A program made the position numbers and the translations under genes. Of a stretch of 64,000 bases of DNA, positions 23,354-33,796 are shown one piece after another. The number at the start of each line of letters is the position of its first letter. Within the stretch, counting starts at the first letter, position 1. A model generated the notes under the pieces. The model searched no databases. It saw only the letters and a list, made by a program, of their open reading frames with translations, and was not told the DNA's origin. Source of the DNA: Aurifilum marmelostoma (taxonomy: Eukaryota; Ascomycota; Sordariomycetes; Diaporthales; Cryphonectriaceae); assembly GCA_027559495.1 (NCBI GenBank), contig JAMXSV010000026.1:372001-436000 (forward strand), in the 5' to 3' direction.

Positions 23354-25927
23354 ATGTTGTTCCACAATGTCGGGGCCTTTGCTGCCCTCCTGCTCTTCTC
23401 CCGCGGCGCTCTCGGAGCCGCCATCAGCACCAACGCCACAGCCACTGACGATTCTTGCGAGCCTGATGAGACCCTCACCCTGACTGTCCAGCCTTCTGGC
23501 TCAGCTGGTGTCCAGAGCCTCACCCGGGTCGGCTCTGCCTTCCCTACCACCGGAGCCGCCCTCCCATCCGGCGTGCCTCCTCCCTCAACCAACGACACTG
23601 TGAATGCTGCCGGTGCGGCCTCCGAGTCCGTCGTGACCGAGACCATCTACACCACAAACATCCACACCGTCACGAGCTGTGCGGCCTCCATCACGGACTG
23701 CCCAGCCCGCAGCTCAGCCCTGTCCACCGAGGTCGTGGCAGTGTCCACCACCGTAAGAACAGTCTCTGCTGGCGTCGCTGCCGTCTCTGGTGTTCCTTCT
23801 GGTGTTCCCTCGGGTGCTCCTCGTGGCTCAGGCCTTCCTCTCGTGTCCGGTGCTGCTGCCGTCTCCGGCGCTCCTCGTGGCTCTGGTATCCCCCAGTCCG
23901 GAGCCGGCGCCGTCACTGGTGCCCCCAGCGGACCTGCCCCCAGTGGGCCTGCCCCCAGCGGTGTCCCGAGTGGTGTCCCGAGTGGTTTCCCCAGCGGCGG
24001 TGTCCCTAGCGGCAGGCCCAGCGGTGTTGTGAGCGGCCATGCTGCCAGTGGCTCGAGCCCGGCTGCTGCCTTCTCCTCGGCTGCGGCTGTCATCGGCGCC
24101 CAGAACAGCTCCGCGGCCACGGTGGAGATTGTGACCGAGACCATGTACACCACCAGCCTCCACACCGTGCTCTCGTGTGCTGCCTCGGTGACCAACTGCC
24201 CGGCCCGCAACCAGTCCATCTCGACCCAGTTCATCCCCACCTCCACGGCGGTCGTGACCCGCACTGTGACCCCTGGCGTCGCCGCCGTCACTGGTAATGG
24301 CACCGCCACGGGTGCCCTTGTCTCCTCTGCGGCTGCTGTCACGGGTGCCCCGGCAAGCAGCAGCTCATCTGTTGCTGTCGTCCAGGTGGTCACAGAGACC
24401 ATCTACAGCACCAGCATGGCCACCGTGCTCTCCTGCGCGCCGTCTGTCACTAACTGCCCTGCCCGTAACGCGTCTGTTGTGTCCAGCACGCTCATCCCCG
24501 TGTCCACCACCGTGAGGACCATCACCTCGGGTGTTGATGCTGTCACCGGAGCCTCCCCTGCTGCCACCACCGCTGCCAGCGAATCTGGCGAGCAGACCAC
24601 CCTTACCATCCAGGTGACGCAGGCCCACACTGTCGTCTCGTGCGCCGCCAGCATCACCAACTGCCCTGCTGCCACGGCCACGTCTGCCATCTCTGCGCTC
24701 CAGTCCTCCCTGGGCTCCTCTGCCATCAAGACGGTGGTCGTCACCGACACCATCGCCGAGACCACCACCATCTGCCCCGTCACCGCAGCCCAGGGTGTGT
24801 CCTCGTCCGTGGTCGCCAGCCTGAGCTCTGCGATCGTGACGACCACCGTCTCGGGCTCCGTGTCCTACTACGTCCCCTCGGCGACCTCGTCGGCGGAGGC
24901 TGTCGAGGTCACCAGCGTTGTGACCATGGTCCAGCCCACCCAGTCCGTGGTGACCATTACTGTCGGCGGCCAGGAGACCACCTCTGTGAGCTCTTACGAC
25001 GTCACCAACACCATCACCACCACCTCGCCTGCTGCCGAGGCCGTCACCACCGAGGTCGTCGTCAGCAGCTCTGTGGTCCAGGTGCCCCACATCGTCACCA
25101 TCACCGTCTCGGGTGTGGCAACGACCTCGTCAACGCTTGTCCCATCCACGACCGTCATCACCAAGACTGCCGTCGCCGTCAATGCTGCCTCCACGGCTGC
25201 CGTCGCCACCGAGTCCGCGGCCACCTACCTCTCTGTCGGCCAGACCCAGAGCATCGTGACCGTCACCGTCTCTGGCGTCGAGTCCACCTCGACCTCGGTC
25301 GGTCAGGTCACCAAGACCGTCACCATCCCCTCCGAGGAGACCTCTTCTTCCTCTCCCGTCCAGGTCACCGGTTCTCCTGCCTCCAACGGTACCGTTGTGT
25401 ACAACACTGTCACCTCGCAGCTGCCCGTGGAGACTGTTGTCACTGTCACCCTAGGCTCTCAAGGTAAGTTTCTTCTTGCTCTGTCTTCATATCTCACCTA
25501 CTTCTGTTTCCAGTGGCTAACTTATGTCTTCAATGTTATTTCAGTCCTGACAAGCACCGTCTCCACCTCGGCTGCCATCCAGACGGCGTCCACGACCGCC
25601 AAGCCCATCGTCTCGACAGTCTACGTCACGGTCGGATCTGGCTCTACCGCAGAGGTCCTCACAAACACGGTGACAGCGTCTGAGGTTGTCGCCCAGGAGA
25701 CCGTAACCCTGACCATGACTGGCTCGGGCGGTGTTGCGTCCACCATGACCCTGACCGTCTCCTCCAAGACGACCCAGACTGCCCAGGCCGTCACCACATC
25801 CAAGCCTCAGGGCCAGGGCCACGGCTCTGGGCTCACGGGCAACCAATGCAACGCGTCGACTGTGACACTCATCTCGGTGTCGACAGTCTGCGGCTCATCC
25901 TGCCCAGCTTCGGCCACGGGGCTGTGA
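23354..25927 (+). CDS. Secreted Ser/Thr-rich mucin-like cell-wall protein with repeat modules
   Basis: The start at 23354 gives a signal peptide (MLFHNVGAFAALLLFSRGALG, cleavage near residue 22). The protein is 830 residues once an 81-base intron at 25464-25544 (donor GTAAGT, branch CTAAC, acceptor TTTCAG) is removed. The body is almost entirely Ser, Thr, Val, Ala and Pro, so heavy O-glycosylation is expected. Three long modules at about residues 92-146, 259-314 and 344-399 share VTETIYTT, then a C-x6-C pair (SCAASITDCPAR), then STTVRTV and GVAAVSG. A shorter fourth module lies near 417-445. A Pro/Ser/Gly spacer (about 147-230) has repeated GVPSG. The last 25 residues again contain Cys but no hydrophobic tail, so there is no GPI signal. 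Wall attachment could be by disulphides or other links. The role (structural, adhesive or protective) is inferred from composition; no enzyme domain is visible. Confidence 0.85.
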   Translation: MLFHNVGAFAALLLFSRGALGAAISTNATATDDSCEPDETLTLTVQPSGSAGVQSLTRVGSAFPTTGAALPSGVPPPSTNDTVNAAGAASESVVTETIYTTNIHTVTSCAASITDCPARSSALSTEVVAVSTTVRTVSAGVAAVSGVPSGVPSGAPRGSGLPLVSGAAAVSGAPRGSGIPQSGAGAVTGAPSGPAPSGPAPSGVPSGVPSGFPSGGVPSGRPSGVVSGHAASGSSPAAAFSSAAAVIGAQNSSAATVEIVTETMYTTSLHTVLSCAASVTNCPARNQSISTQFIPTSTAVVTRTVTPGVAAVTGNGTATGALVSSAAAVTGAPASSSSSVAVVQVVTETIYSTSMATVLSCAPSVTNCPARNASVVSSTLIPVSTTVRTITSGVDAVTGASPAATTAASESGEQTTLTIQVTQAHTVVSCAASITNCPAATATSAISALQSSLGSSAIKTVVVTDTIAETTTICPVTAAQGVSSSVVASLSSAIVTTTVSGSVSYYVPSATSSAEAVEVTSVVTMVQPTQSVVTITVGGQETTSVSSYDVTNTITTTSPAAEAVTTEVVVSSSVVQVPHIVTITVSGVATTSSTLVPSTTVITKTAVAVNAASTAAVATESAATYLSVGQTQSIVTVTVSGVESTSTSVGQVTKTVTIPSEETSSSSPVQVTGSPASNGTVVYNTVTSQLPVETVVTVTLGSQGKFLLALSSYLTYFCFQWLTYVFNVISVLTSTVSTSAAIQTASTTAKPIVSTVYVTVGSGSTAEVLTNTVTASEVVAQETVTLTMTGSGGVASTMTLTVSSKTTQTAQAVTTSKPQGQGHGSGLTGNQCNASTVTLISVSTVCGSSCPASATGL

Positions 25928-26926
25928 GAGAGGTTGATGATAGCCATGTAGCAACCCTCTTATTCACTTTCTTCGCCCCCGAATGAAGTGTGAGATGATG
26001 TCAGGGGGTTGTTTCTCTTGTCGGAGAAGCCCTGGTTGGCTTCTTGAGAGTCTTTGGATCGTCATGTGTGGGAACCTGGGAACGGGGACTGTTCTTTGTT
26101 TTTTACCCCTTTTTTGGATCTTTCTTGCATGTATATACTTTTTCCAAGTGCATAGGCGCCCGCTCAAGCGCTGTGCTCAGTTCGGCTGCAATGAAAGTCT
26201 TTGAGCGCTCAAAAAGATGCCTCATTCTCGGTGACAGGAATCGGCCTCACTGTACCTTGCTATGCGCGCGCGTGTATAATGAGACGCTCTCTGGACACCA
26301 GGTCAACTTTGCCAACGACTCACCCGAGGTCGTCGTCGTCGAGGGTTTGATCAAATTGAGCAGAGACAGCTTCGAGTTCGTAAGAGAGAGAAGAGAAGGG
26401 AGGCGTTGAAGAGGGGGGAGAGACAGAGGTGCAACTTCCCACACCGCATGTCATGACACAGAGAATAGATAACAACATACTGCAGGTGCGTTCCTCACTA
26501 TCTGTTCTTATCGATAAGACTTACACGGCCTATCGCTGTGGAAACGACAGCAGGGGGGGGGGCATGAACGACGTCACCTTTCCCAAGGCGGTAACAGAAT
26601 CAACAAGCACCAACCACCCACTAACCAGGATCAGTGACCCAGTATTCAGCCAGGGCTGCAGGTGGTGGCAGGGGGGGTTGAGTACCAGCCACCCAATGCA
26701 GGCACGACAGAACAGCCTTGTTACATTCCTGCCCAAAATAGAGAGACCAGGGAAAAGAAAAAGAAAGAAAAAAAAACAATAAAGCCCAAAGATACATTTA
26801 ACACAGACCTGCCGGTCGAGCCAGGGGTGACGACACCATATGCATTCCTCACGACGACAGCGATATCGTGAGGTACTGGACGACATCTCAGAAACACTTA
26901 TAGGAATCTCCCTCGAACCAAGACTC
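25928..26926. other. Intergenic, kinesin promoter
   Basis: One kb without a supportable gene. It contains a G/C run near 26552-26560, a purine-rich tract at 26750-26779 and a GACGTCA element near 26571. A frame upstream of the kinesin start is open from 26840 but is taken as leader. Confidence 0.4.
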
Positions 26927-28901
26927 ATGCCCGCCGCAGCCCACGCCCTCGTCGACCCGCGGGCCGTCCGCTCTTCAGCCTCAACGCCCTCGTTACGAGC
27001 TCGCGATGGCACACTGCCCAGGTTAGACAATGGAGGAAACGTGCGTGTCGTGGTGCGCGTCAGGGCTTTTCTGCCTCGAGGTGTGTATCTCTTGTCGAAT
27101 CCTTGTCCCTCCTCTCATGCATCTACACCTCTCCGCATCGCGCTGCCTACCTTCACTAACGCGTATACTTCTTTATCGTGTGATTATAGAGCTTGAGCGA
27201 GGAGCAGAATGTCTCGTGGACATGGACCCCATCAGCCAGGTCACGACGCTCCTTCCTCCTAACGGCAGCGACCCCGCCAACGATAGATTGACCAAGGCGC
27301 GAAAGGTCATCGAGGAGAGGAGCTTCGCCTTTGACAACTCCTTCTGGAGCCACAACCCCAGCGACCCCCACTACGCCGACCAGGAGGATGTCTACAACAG
27401 CCTAGGCGAAGAGTTTCTCGACCACAACTTCGAGGGGTATCACACATGCATCTTCGCCTATGGGCAGACCGGCTCGGGCAAGAGCTACACCATGATGGGC
27501 ACCCCAGACCGCCCAGGTCTCATCCCACGCACCTGTGAGGACCTCTTTGAGCGCATAGAGGCCGCCCAGAACGAGACGCCCAATATCTCCTACGGCGTGC
27601 GTGTCTCGTACTTTGAGGTCTACAATGAGCACGTCCGCGACCTCCTAGTCCCCGTCGTTCCCAACCAGGCTCCCTACTACCTCAAGATCCGCGAGTCCCC
27701 CACCGAGGGCCCTTACGTCAAGGACCTGACAGAGGTCCCCGTCCGCAGCATCGACGAGATCCTGCGCTACATGAAGATGGGCGACAGCTCGCGCACCACG
27801 GCTTCGACCAAGATGAACGATACCTCGAGCCGAAGCCACGCTGTCTTCACCCTCATGCTCAAGCAGATCCACCACGACATGGAGACGGACGAGACCACTG
27901 AGCGGAGTAGCCGTATACGCCTCGTCGACCTGGCCGGCAGCGAGCGCGCCAAGGCCACTGAGGCCACGGGCCAGCGCCTGCGCGAGGGCAGCAACATCAA
28001 CAAGTCCCTCACCACCCTTGGCCGCGTCATTGCTGCGCTGGCAGACCCCAAGGCCAATGGCCACCGCTCTGGCAAGGGCGGTGCGCGTGGCGGGGCCAAG
28101 GATGCCGTCGTCCCCTACCGCGACTCCATCTTGACCTGGCTCCTCAAGGACTCCCTGGGCGGCAACTCAAAGACCGCCATGATTGCGTGCATCGCCCCCT
28201 CCGACTACGAAGAGACCCTCTCAACCCTGCGCTATGCAGATCAGGCCAAGAGGATCCGGACGCGCGCCGTCGTCAATCAGGATCACATCTCCAGCGCCGA
28301 GCGCGATGCCCAGATCGCTGCTATGGCCGAGGAGATCCGAACGCTGCAGGTCTCGGTGAGCGAGAGCCAGTCGAGGGAGAAAAATGCCAAGGAGCAAGGC
28401 GAGAAGCTCGAGGAGTACCAGAACCGCGTCGGCAGCATGCAGCGCATGATGGAGGAGAGGGGACAGGTGTACGAGGCCAAGATCAGGTCGCTGCAGACCG
28501 AGAACGAAGCCCTGAGGCTACACCTGAAGCTAGCCCTCGAGAGCCTCAAAAACCCCATCTCTGTCGTCCCGACCGCGAGCCGACCTGGCACGGCGAACGG
28601 TCAGCTGCCCAAGGGCGACGGCGACGTGGAGAAGGAGCAGCAGCAACAGGAGCCAGATCAAGACGGGAAAGAAGACCAAGAACACGACGAGACTTACTAT
28701 GACGACACTGACGAGGATGAGGCGTACAATTCGGATGATGACTACGAGAACCGCCACGACGAGATGCAAGACCACATGCACGCCCTGCTCAAAGACCTTG
28801 GCATGTTCAAGAGGAAAATTGGTGACGACAAGGGCCGCTGGTTTCATGAGCACGGGGAGGGAGGTGCGAGACGGCCGCTGGGGCACCTGAACGGTGTCTA
28901 A
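26927..28901 (+). CDS. Kinesin motor protein, short kinesin-3-like
   Basis: Exons 26927-27080 and 27190-28901 are joined across a 109-base intron (donor GTGTGT, acceptor TATAG). The join restores VVVRVRAFLPRELERGAECLV, the start of a motor domain. The protein is 621 residues. The P-loop GQTGSGKSYT is at about 143-152, switch I NDTSSRSH near 261-268 and switch II LVDLAGSE near 295-302. A coiled coil covers about 410-515, then an acidic tail with DDTDEDEAYNSDDDYE. The motor resembles the Unc104/KIF1 group. The chain ends without the FHA or PH domains of long Unc104 motors, which fits the short fungal kinesin-3 type (NcKin3-like) of Neurospora; this subfamily call is from memory. Cargo is unknown. 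The start ATG at 26927 is chosen as the nearest upstream of the motor; an in-frame start at 26840 is possible. Confidence 0.88.
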
Positions 28902-29394
28902 AGTTCCCGACGAAATTGTGCTGTCCTCGCACGCGACAATGATATGCTTCACACGATGAGATGATCTATTTCTTTGTTTTTCGTCTTCTCCAACGTTGGT
29001 TGACTGGATCGATGCAAGGTGTTTGGGCGCATTCGAGCAGGAAGGGTTCTAGGTGGTTGTGGGAACAGCCACGTGCAGCGGCATTGTGTACACTATTGGG
29101 TAGAACGGGAAAGGGCACATATGACAGACAGGAATGGGAACAGTACTTTGTATTGGCATAGCGACCAAGGTCTTGTTATTTGGTTTAATTCTATTTTCCC
29201 CCTCGGACTCGTCGGTCTCCGTTCTGGCGAGTGTGTATTATGTACATGAATCCGATAATCGACAGAAGAGAGGAACACTGGCGGAAACAGACTATTCGCT
29301 ACCCAACCACCCAGCCAAGAACATTGGAAATCATAAGGCGTGTTATGAGAGGCGCCGATGAGCAGCCGTTGTGAAGGCCTACTATGAAAAGGCG
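28902..29394. other. Kinesin 3' flank
   Basis: About 0.5 kb between the kinesin stop and the minisatellite, with no feature recognised. Short frames on both strands are not supported. Confidence 0.4.
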
Positions 29395-30300
29395 CCGGGT
29401 TTAAAGATGCCGGTAAGATGATGCTAGTAAGACTGGACCGCTGGAGAAAAACAGTCGCTGGCGTATAGGTACCGGTGAGTAAGGAGTTGCTGTTAGGAAG
29501 GACTGCTGAGAAAAGAGTCGCTTGTGTAAGGATACCGGTAGAAGGATGCTGGTAAGGGAAAACTGTTGGTGGTGTCTAGGTACCGGCGAGGAGATGCTCT
29601 TAGGATAGGGGGAAAGAGTTGCTGGCGTAAGGATACCGATATAAAGATGCTGGTAAGACTGAACCGCTGGGGAAAAAGTCATTGGTGCATAGGTACCGGC
29701 GAGGAGAAGATGCTTCTAGGATGGACGGCTAGAAAGAGTTGCTGGCGTAAGGATACCAGTATAAAGATGCTGGTAAGACTGAACCGCTGGAGAAAAATTA
29801 TTGGTGCATAGGTATCGGCGAGGAGAAGATGCTTCTAGGACGGACGGCTGTGAAAGAGTTGCTGGCGTAAGGATACCGATATAAAGATGCTGGTAAGACT
29901 GAACCGCTGAAGAAAAAATTGTTGATGTATAGGTACCGGTGAGGAGATGCTCTTAGGGTGGACGGCTGAAAGAAAGAGTCGCTAGCGTAAGGATGCCGGT
30001 ATAAAGATGCTGGTAAGACTGGAACCGCTGGTAAAATCAAAGTCGATGATGTATAGGTACCGGTAAGGAGCTGCTCTTAGGATGGACGGCTGGGAGAGAG
30101 TCGCTGGCGTAAAGATGCCGGTATAAGGATGCTGGTAAGACTGAACCGCTGAAGGAAAAAATGTCGATGGTGTATAGGTACCGGTAAGGAGATGCTCTTA
30201 GGGTGGGCGGCTTAAGAAGAGTCGCTAGCGTAAAGATGCTGGTATGAAGATGCTGGTAAAAATGCTGGTGAGAAAGCACTGGTGATAGCTCGCTGGTGTG
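29395..30300. repeat. Minisatellite, about seven units of ~120 bp
   Basis: The landmark AGGTACCGG (once AGGTATCGG) recurs at 29467, 29578, 29691, 29810, 29931, 30055 and 30175, giving spacings of 111, 113, 119, 121, 124 and 120 bases. Other landmarks repeat in step: GATGCTGGTAAGACTG, CGGCTG and GTAAGGATACC. The units differ by substitutions and small indels, so this is an old or slowly diverging array. The later spacings are close to 40 codons, and frames on the minus strand read a matching peptide repeat (for example LPASLYRHPYASDSF) but are interrupted. The array lies between the kinesin and pICln genes. Confidence 0.9.
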
Positions 30301-30893
30301 GTTGGTATCGATGATCGAAAACGCTGGTGAAAAGTGAGAAGCGCTTGTAAGGACCGCGTCCTTCGCTGCCCGCCCTGCCCGCCCAATACTAGATGAAAGG
30401 TGTGTGTAAATCGCGACGAGATGCCCAAGACTATGGCAAGAAATCCATGAGGAGAAAGAAAAGGATCCGAGTCTCAGGGAAGGGGGAGACGAGCTGCTCT
30501 TATATATCTTTTGTCTTGTGAGTCTCTTGCGTGGTTCGTCAGGCATAGGACGCGTGAATGAACTTTTGTGCGGCCTAGGTATCAACGAAGGGTCCTAGTG
30601 TCTGCATATGATGCTTCTGGAACGGGCCGCAAGAAGTTCATGATCCGCATACATATTCTAGCTCATGGCCACGACGTCTTAGCAGCTCCTTAGACAGGAT
30701 TCCCAGCCACCGTTGAGGGGTATAGCTTCAGCGCCGAAGGGGGACGATGCCTCCCTAAAGTCTCTACTCGCCCAAGTGATGACGAAGTGCATGTCTGACT
30801 CATCCTAGATCTCGACATAGCCGACCACATGATGGTGGTGATGACGAGATTGATGATGAGGACCGGCAGATGGACAACGACTAGGTCAGTCCA
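30301..30893. other. Flank between minisatellite and pICln 3' end
   Basis: About 0.6 kb with no complete gene. A short plus-strand run ending at the TAG near 30883 reads an acidic peptide (DGGDDEIDDEDRQMDND), which could be the tail of a degraded exon, but nothing upstream supports it. Confidence 0.3.
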
Positions 30894-31977
30894 CTACTCA
30901 GTTCGCGGCCTCTTGTTCTCGGTCTCGCCGTCATCATGTCCATTGACCTCTTCCCGTGGTCGGACCCTTCCTGCACCCTCGCCCAGGCTCTCCTCCTGTT
31001 CCTCCTCCTCTCCCTTCTCCTCGCGCCCTTCCTCCCCATCAGCCCCGCCGATCCAGTTGCCGTCCTCGTCAAAGTACTCGCCCACATTCTCGGCAGTGAT
31101 CCATCCTGAGCTGCCAGGCATGGGAGGGGGGCAGACTACCAGTGGCGGTGCCCCTGAACACGCCGGGCAGGCCCTCAACGGCCTCAGCAGATCCATCAAT
31201 GGCCGACTCGAAGATGATGCGGTCCGAGTAGTCCTCCTCACCATCATCCTCGTCGCCCTCGTCGGCTGGGTCCGGGTGCAGGTTCTGACAGGCAGTTATG
31301 GCATCGAACAGCTTCTCCTGCTCGGACTGGGCGGCGGCACCTGCAGCTGCACCAGCCCCAGCCCCAGCGGGCGAGGAGAGGTCTGTGGAAGAGGTGGGGG
31401 GCACCAAGGTGAGCTGCAGAGTGTCGAAGGTCTCGTCATCATCACCACCGTCAGACAGATCGAGCTGGAGCAGGACGCAGGGAGCCTTGTCGGCGTCGGC
31501 GTCGGCGTCAGCATCAGCAGGACCAGCTGAGGGATCGGTCTTGTGCTGCATAGCATGCAGTGCTATAGACGGGTAGGGGATCTGAATGCCTGTGCTCGTC
31601 TTGGTGTTGAAGACTGTGAGGTTCCTGGGGAGTCATCTCATGTTAGCTTTCATGTGCTTCCAAGCGAGGAAGTGGGGGCCTTGCACGTGTGGCACAGAAA
31701 AAGAGACTCACTCGGAGGTGATGAAGAGCTCGATGGCGTCCTGTGAGACCATCTCGCCAGAGTCTCCATCAGAGGTGGGCGCGTCTGCTGGGAAGACGGG
31801 CAGTCTCGACTGCTGGTCTCTCGGGAGCCATGCTCTGGCTCCAGTCGCGTGGTAGTGCAGCACGGGCTTGCCATCATGGAAGCTCGCCGGGGTGGTGGAC
31901 TGGTATTCGCCCAGAGGGATGAAGTCGCCCACAGAGGGTGCTGTGTGTATCGTAGTGGGCAGCATTGTGGCAGTCAA
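30894..31977 (-). CDS. pICln / methylosome subunit (ICln family), with apparent 1-base frameshift
   Basis: Exon 1 is 31977-31712 and exon 2 is 31624-30894, around an 87-base intron with donor GTGAGT and acceptor CCCCAG. Exon 1 gives a PH-like N-terminus (IPLGEYQSTTP...IELFITSE) that continues into NLTVFNTKTSTGIQIPYPSIALHAMQ, a clear ICln pattern. Further on come AITACQNLHPDP, an acidic stretch, and the C-terminal SGWITAENVGEYFDEDGNWI, also family-typical. The frame of the first part runs to GTATGSLPP and then meets a run of six C (31126-31131 on the plus strand), after which the conserved tail is one base out of frame. With five C the two parts join as SLPPPMPGSSGW and the protein is 331 residues. 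pICln delivers Sm proteins to the PRMT5 methylosome for snRNP assembly; the yeast-like role in volume control is less certain. The break is probably a base error rather than a dead gene. Confidence 0.85.
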
Positions 31978-32854
31978 TATACAGAGTCTTGGTGTGTCTT
32001 CTGTTTCTCGAATACTTCCAAGGTCGATGTGACTTGCTGTCCGTGTCTCTGGCTCTCGTCAGACGTCTCTCGCCCGTGTGATGTTGTAATGGTGTTGTGT
32101 GTGCTTGTGTTGCTGTTGTAAATGTCAAAAGTTTTGGTGGGTCCCGTCAGCCTAGCGCATCTCGAGCTGCAGTGGGCTGCAGCAGCGGTTCCAGTAGCTG
32201 CAGGTGCATACTGTACGTAATTACAGTGCACTACTGCGCAGTAATGGGGGTTAACCACTGAACCCTGCTGCGGCCTGTACCCACTGTGCCATCTCTTTTA
32301 CGATGTACAGTAGTATCCTGAGATTAGAGGCAGTTCCAGGGCTGCTGCTACTGCTACTACTCACATGTACAACAGATCGAACATCATGGAGATACATATT
32401 CTGTCTATTTCGTTATAGCCATCAACTAGTAGGTCATACACAGCACATGAAAACTCTGTCCTTCTTCCAACACTACATAGTTATCTAATGAAATGATTCA
32501 GAACCTCTACAGTGGCTAACCCGGCGTGGCTTATGTAATAGACGTCCGACCGCTGCAGCGCTGGATCAGTAAGTACGTGCTCTGGCACACGGTTCTCACC
32601 TTCCCTGCCTCCCAACATTGGCTCCTGGACAGACATCACAATCGAGCCAACCATCTCTAATCTTGTCTCATCTGTTCGTCCTATTCATCAGTCAACAACA
32701 ACACCGACATTATCATCATTGGAATTCACCCAGACACGAAGTCATGTCAACTTATTGACAATTCCCCATCGCAACGATCCCATTCGACGCAACCAGGATT
32801 GCTTCCCCTGCAGACAGACACGTTTGGTAGAAAGTGACCGCATCAATCATCAAG
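31978..32854. other. Divergent intergenic (pICln / small unknown gene)
   Basis: Nearly 0.9 kb holding both promoters. It is rich in short GC-box-like and CTGCAG palindromic stretches near 32160-32280. No gene was recognised. Confidence 0.4.
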
Positions 32855-33654
32855 ATGCATGACAATCGTACGTCAATTCTCTTTTCTCACCTGCTCCTGT
32901 TTCTCACCCCTCTTTTGGTCATTGTGATGGACCAATCCTGCCCGTCATCTCTTCATTTGATTTTGATCTACTAACTTTTTCCTGCTAGGCGCACACCCCC
33001 CTCCTGGCCCAGGTGCCCCTCACCGTCTCCCCTTTCATCAGTCTTCCCACATCCACCACTCTCCCCTACACCTACAGGCCCATGCCATCTACCATCCCTC
33101 CATCCGCCACAGGTATAACTTCCACCACGTCTACTACTCCTGTCTCCGGCCCAGATGGCACAGGTATGACCACGGAGGCCGGCGGCGACGGCAAGCCCCG
33201 CTACGTCATCAGCCAGTCGGGCCATGCCGCCCATCCTGACGACATCATCGCCTCGTGCCGTGCCCTGCAGGCCCACGTGTCAAAACTGCATGCCGATGCC
33301 GAGCAGGAGCTGCGCGACCTTGATGACCGCATCCGGTCCCGCGAGCTGGCCGAGAAGAGGCGCGTCGCACCGGGCTGGCTCGACAGCGACGCAAGGCTGC
33401 TGGAGCCCGAGAGGGCCGGTGGGGATGGGAATGGCTCAGGCGTGGACCTGATGACGGGCGATCCTGCTGCAGCTTCGGCTGGCGAGGGCGCGGTCGCGGG
33501 CATGGGCGAGCAGCTGCAGGGCTTACGTCTCGGCGACGGGGGCAGCGGGCAGCACGGCGTCATGATGGGTCAGGTCAGCGAGATGGCTGCCCATGAGGAC
33601 GAGGGCGCACAGCTGGATCGGGCCTTTGGGGGTCTGGCGCTGGGGCCCAGATGA
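32855..33654 (+). CDS. Unknown conserved-looking small protein
   Basis: The best model has three exons: 32855-32867, 32989-33012 and 33113-33654, with introns of 121 bases (donor GTACGT, branch CTAAC, acceptor GCTAG) and 100 bases (donor GTGCCC, acceptor CACAG). It reads MHDNRAHPPPGPGITSTT and gives 192 residues. The centre has a helical, charged block (PDDIIASCRALQAHVSKLHADAEQELRDLDDRIRSRELAEKRRVAPGWLD), followed by a Gly-rich tail with MGEQLQGLRLG. The second donor is weak, so the N-terminal exons are uncertain; the last exon is firm. I do not recognise the family. The helical block suggests a coiled-coil scaffold or adaptor. It is convergent with the next gene, 142 bases away. Confidence 0.6.
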
Positions 33655-33796
33655 GATGTCATAGTTTCACCGAGGTAATCAAACCGAACGGCTAGATGCC
33701 GCTTCATTTGCATTTTCATTACTTCTTCCTACTTGGCTGGATACACGCGCACGATTACACAACCTCCCAAGCCCCAATACCACAACAAGCCTTGAC

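Noticed and set aside
23647..24402. Long minus-strand frame (251 codons) inside the mucin-like gene
   Set aside because: Antisense shadow of a repetitive GC-rich coding region; similar shadows run along the whole gene.
30829..31530. 233-codon plus-strand frame over pICln
   Set aside because: Antisense to the conserved pICln exon; its translation is a shadow of Asp/Glu/Ser-rich coding sequence.
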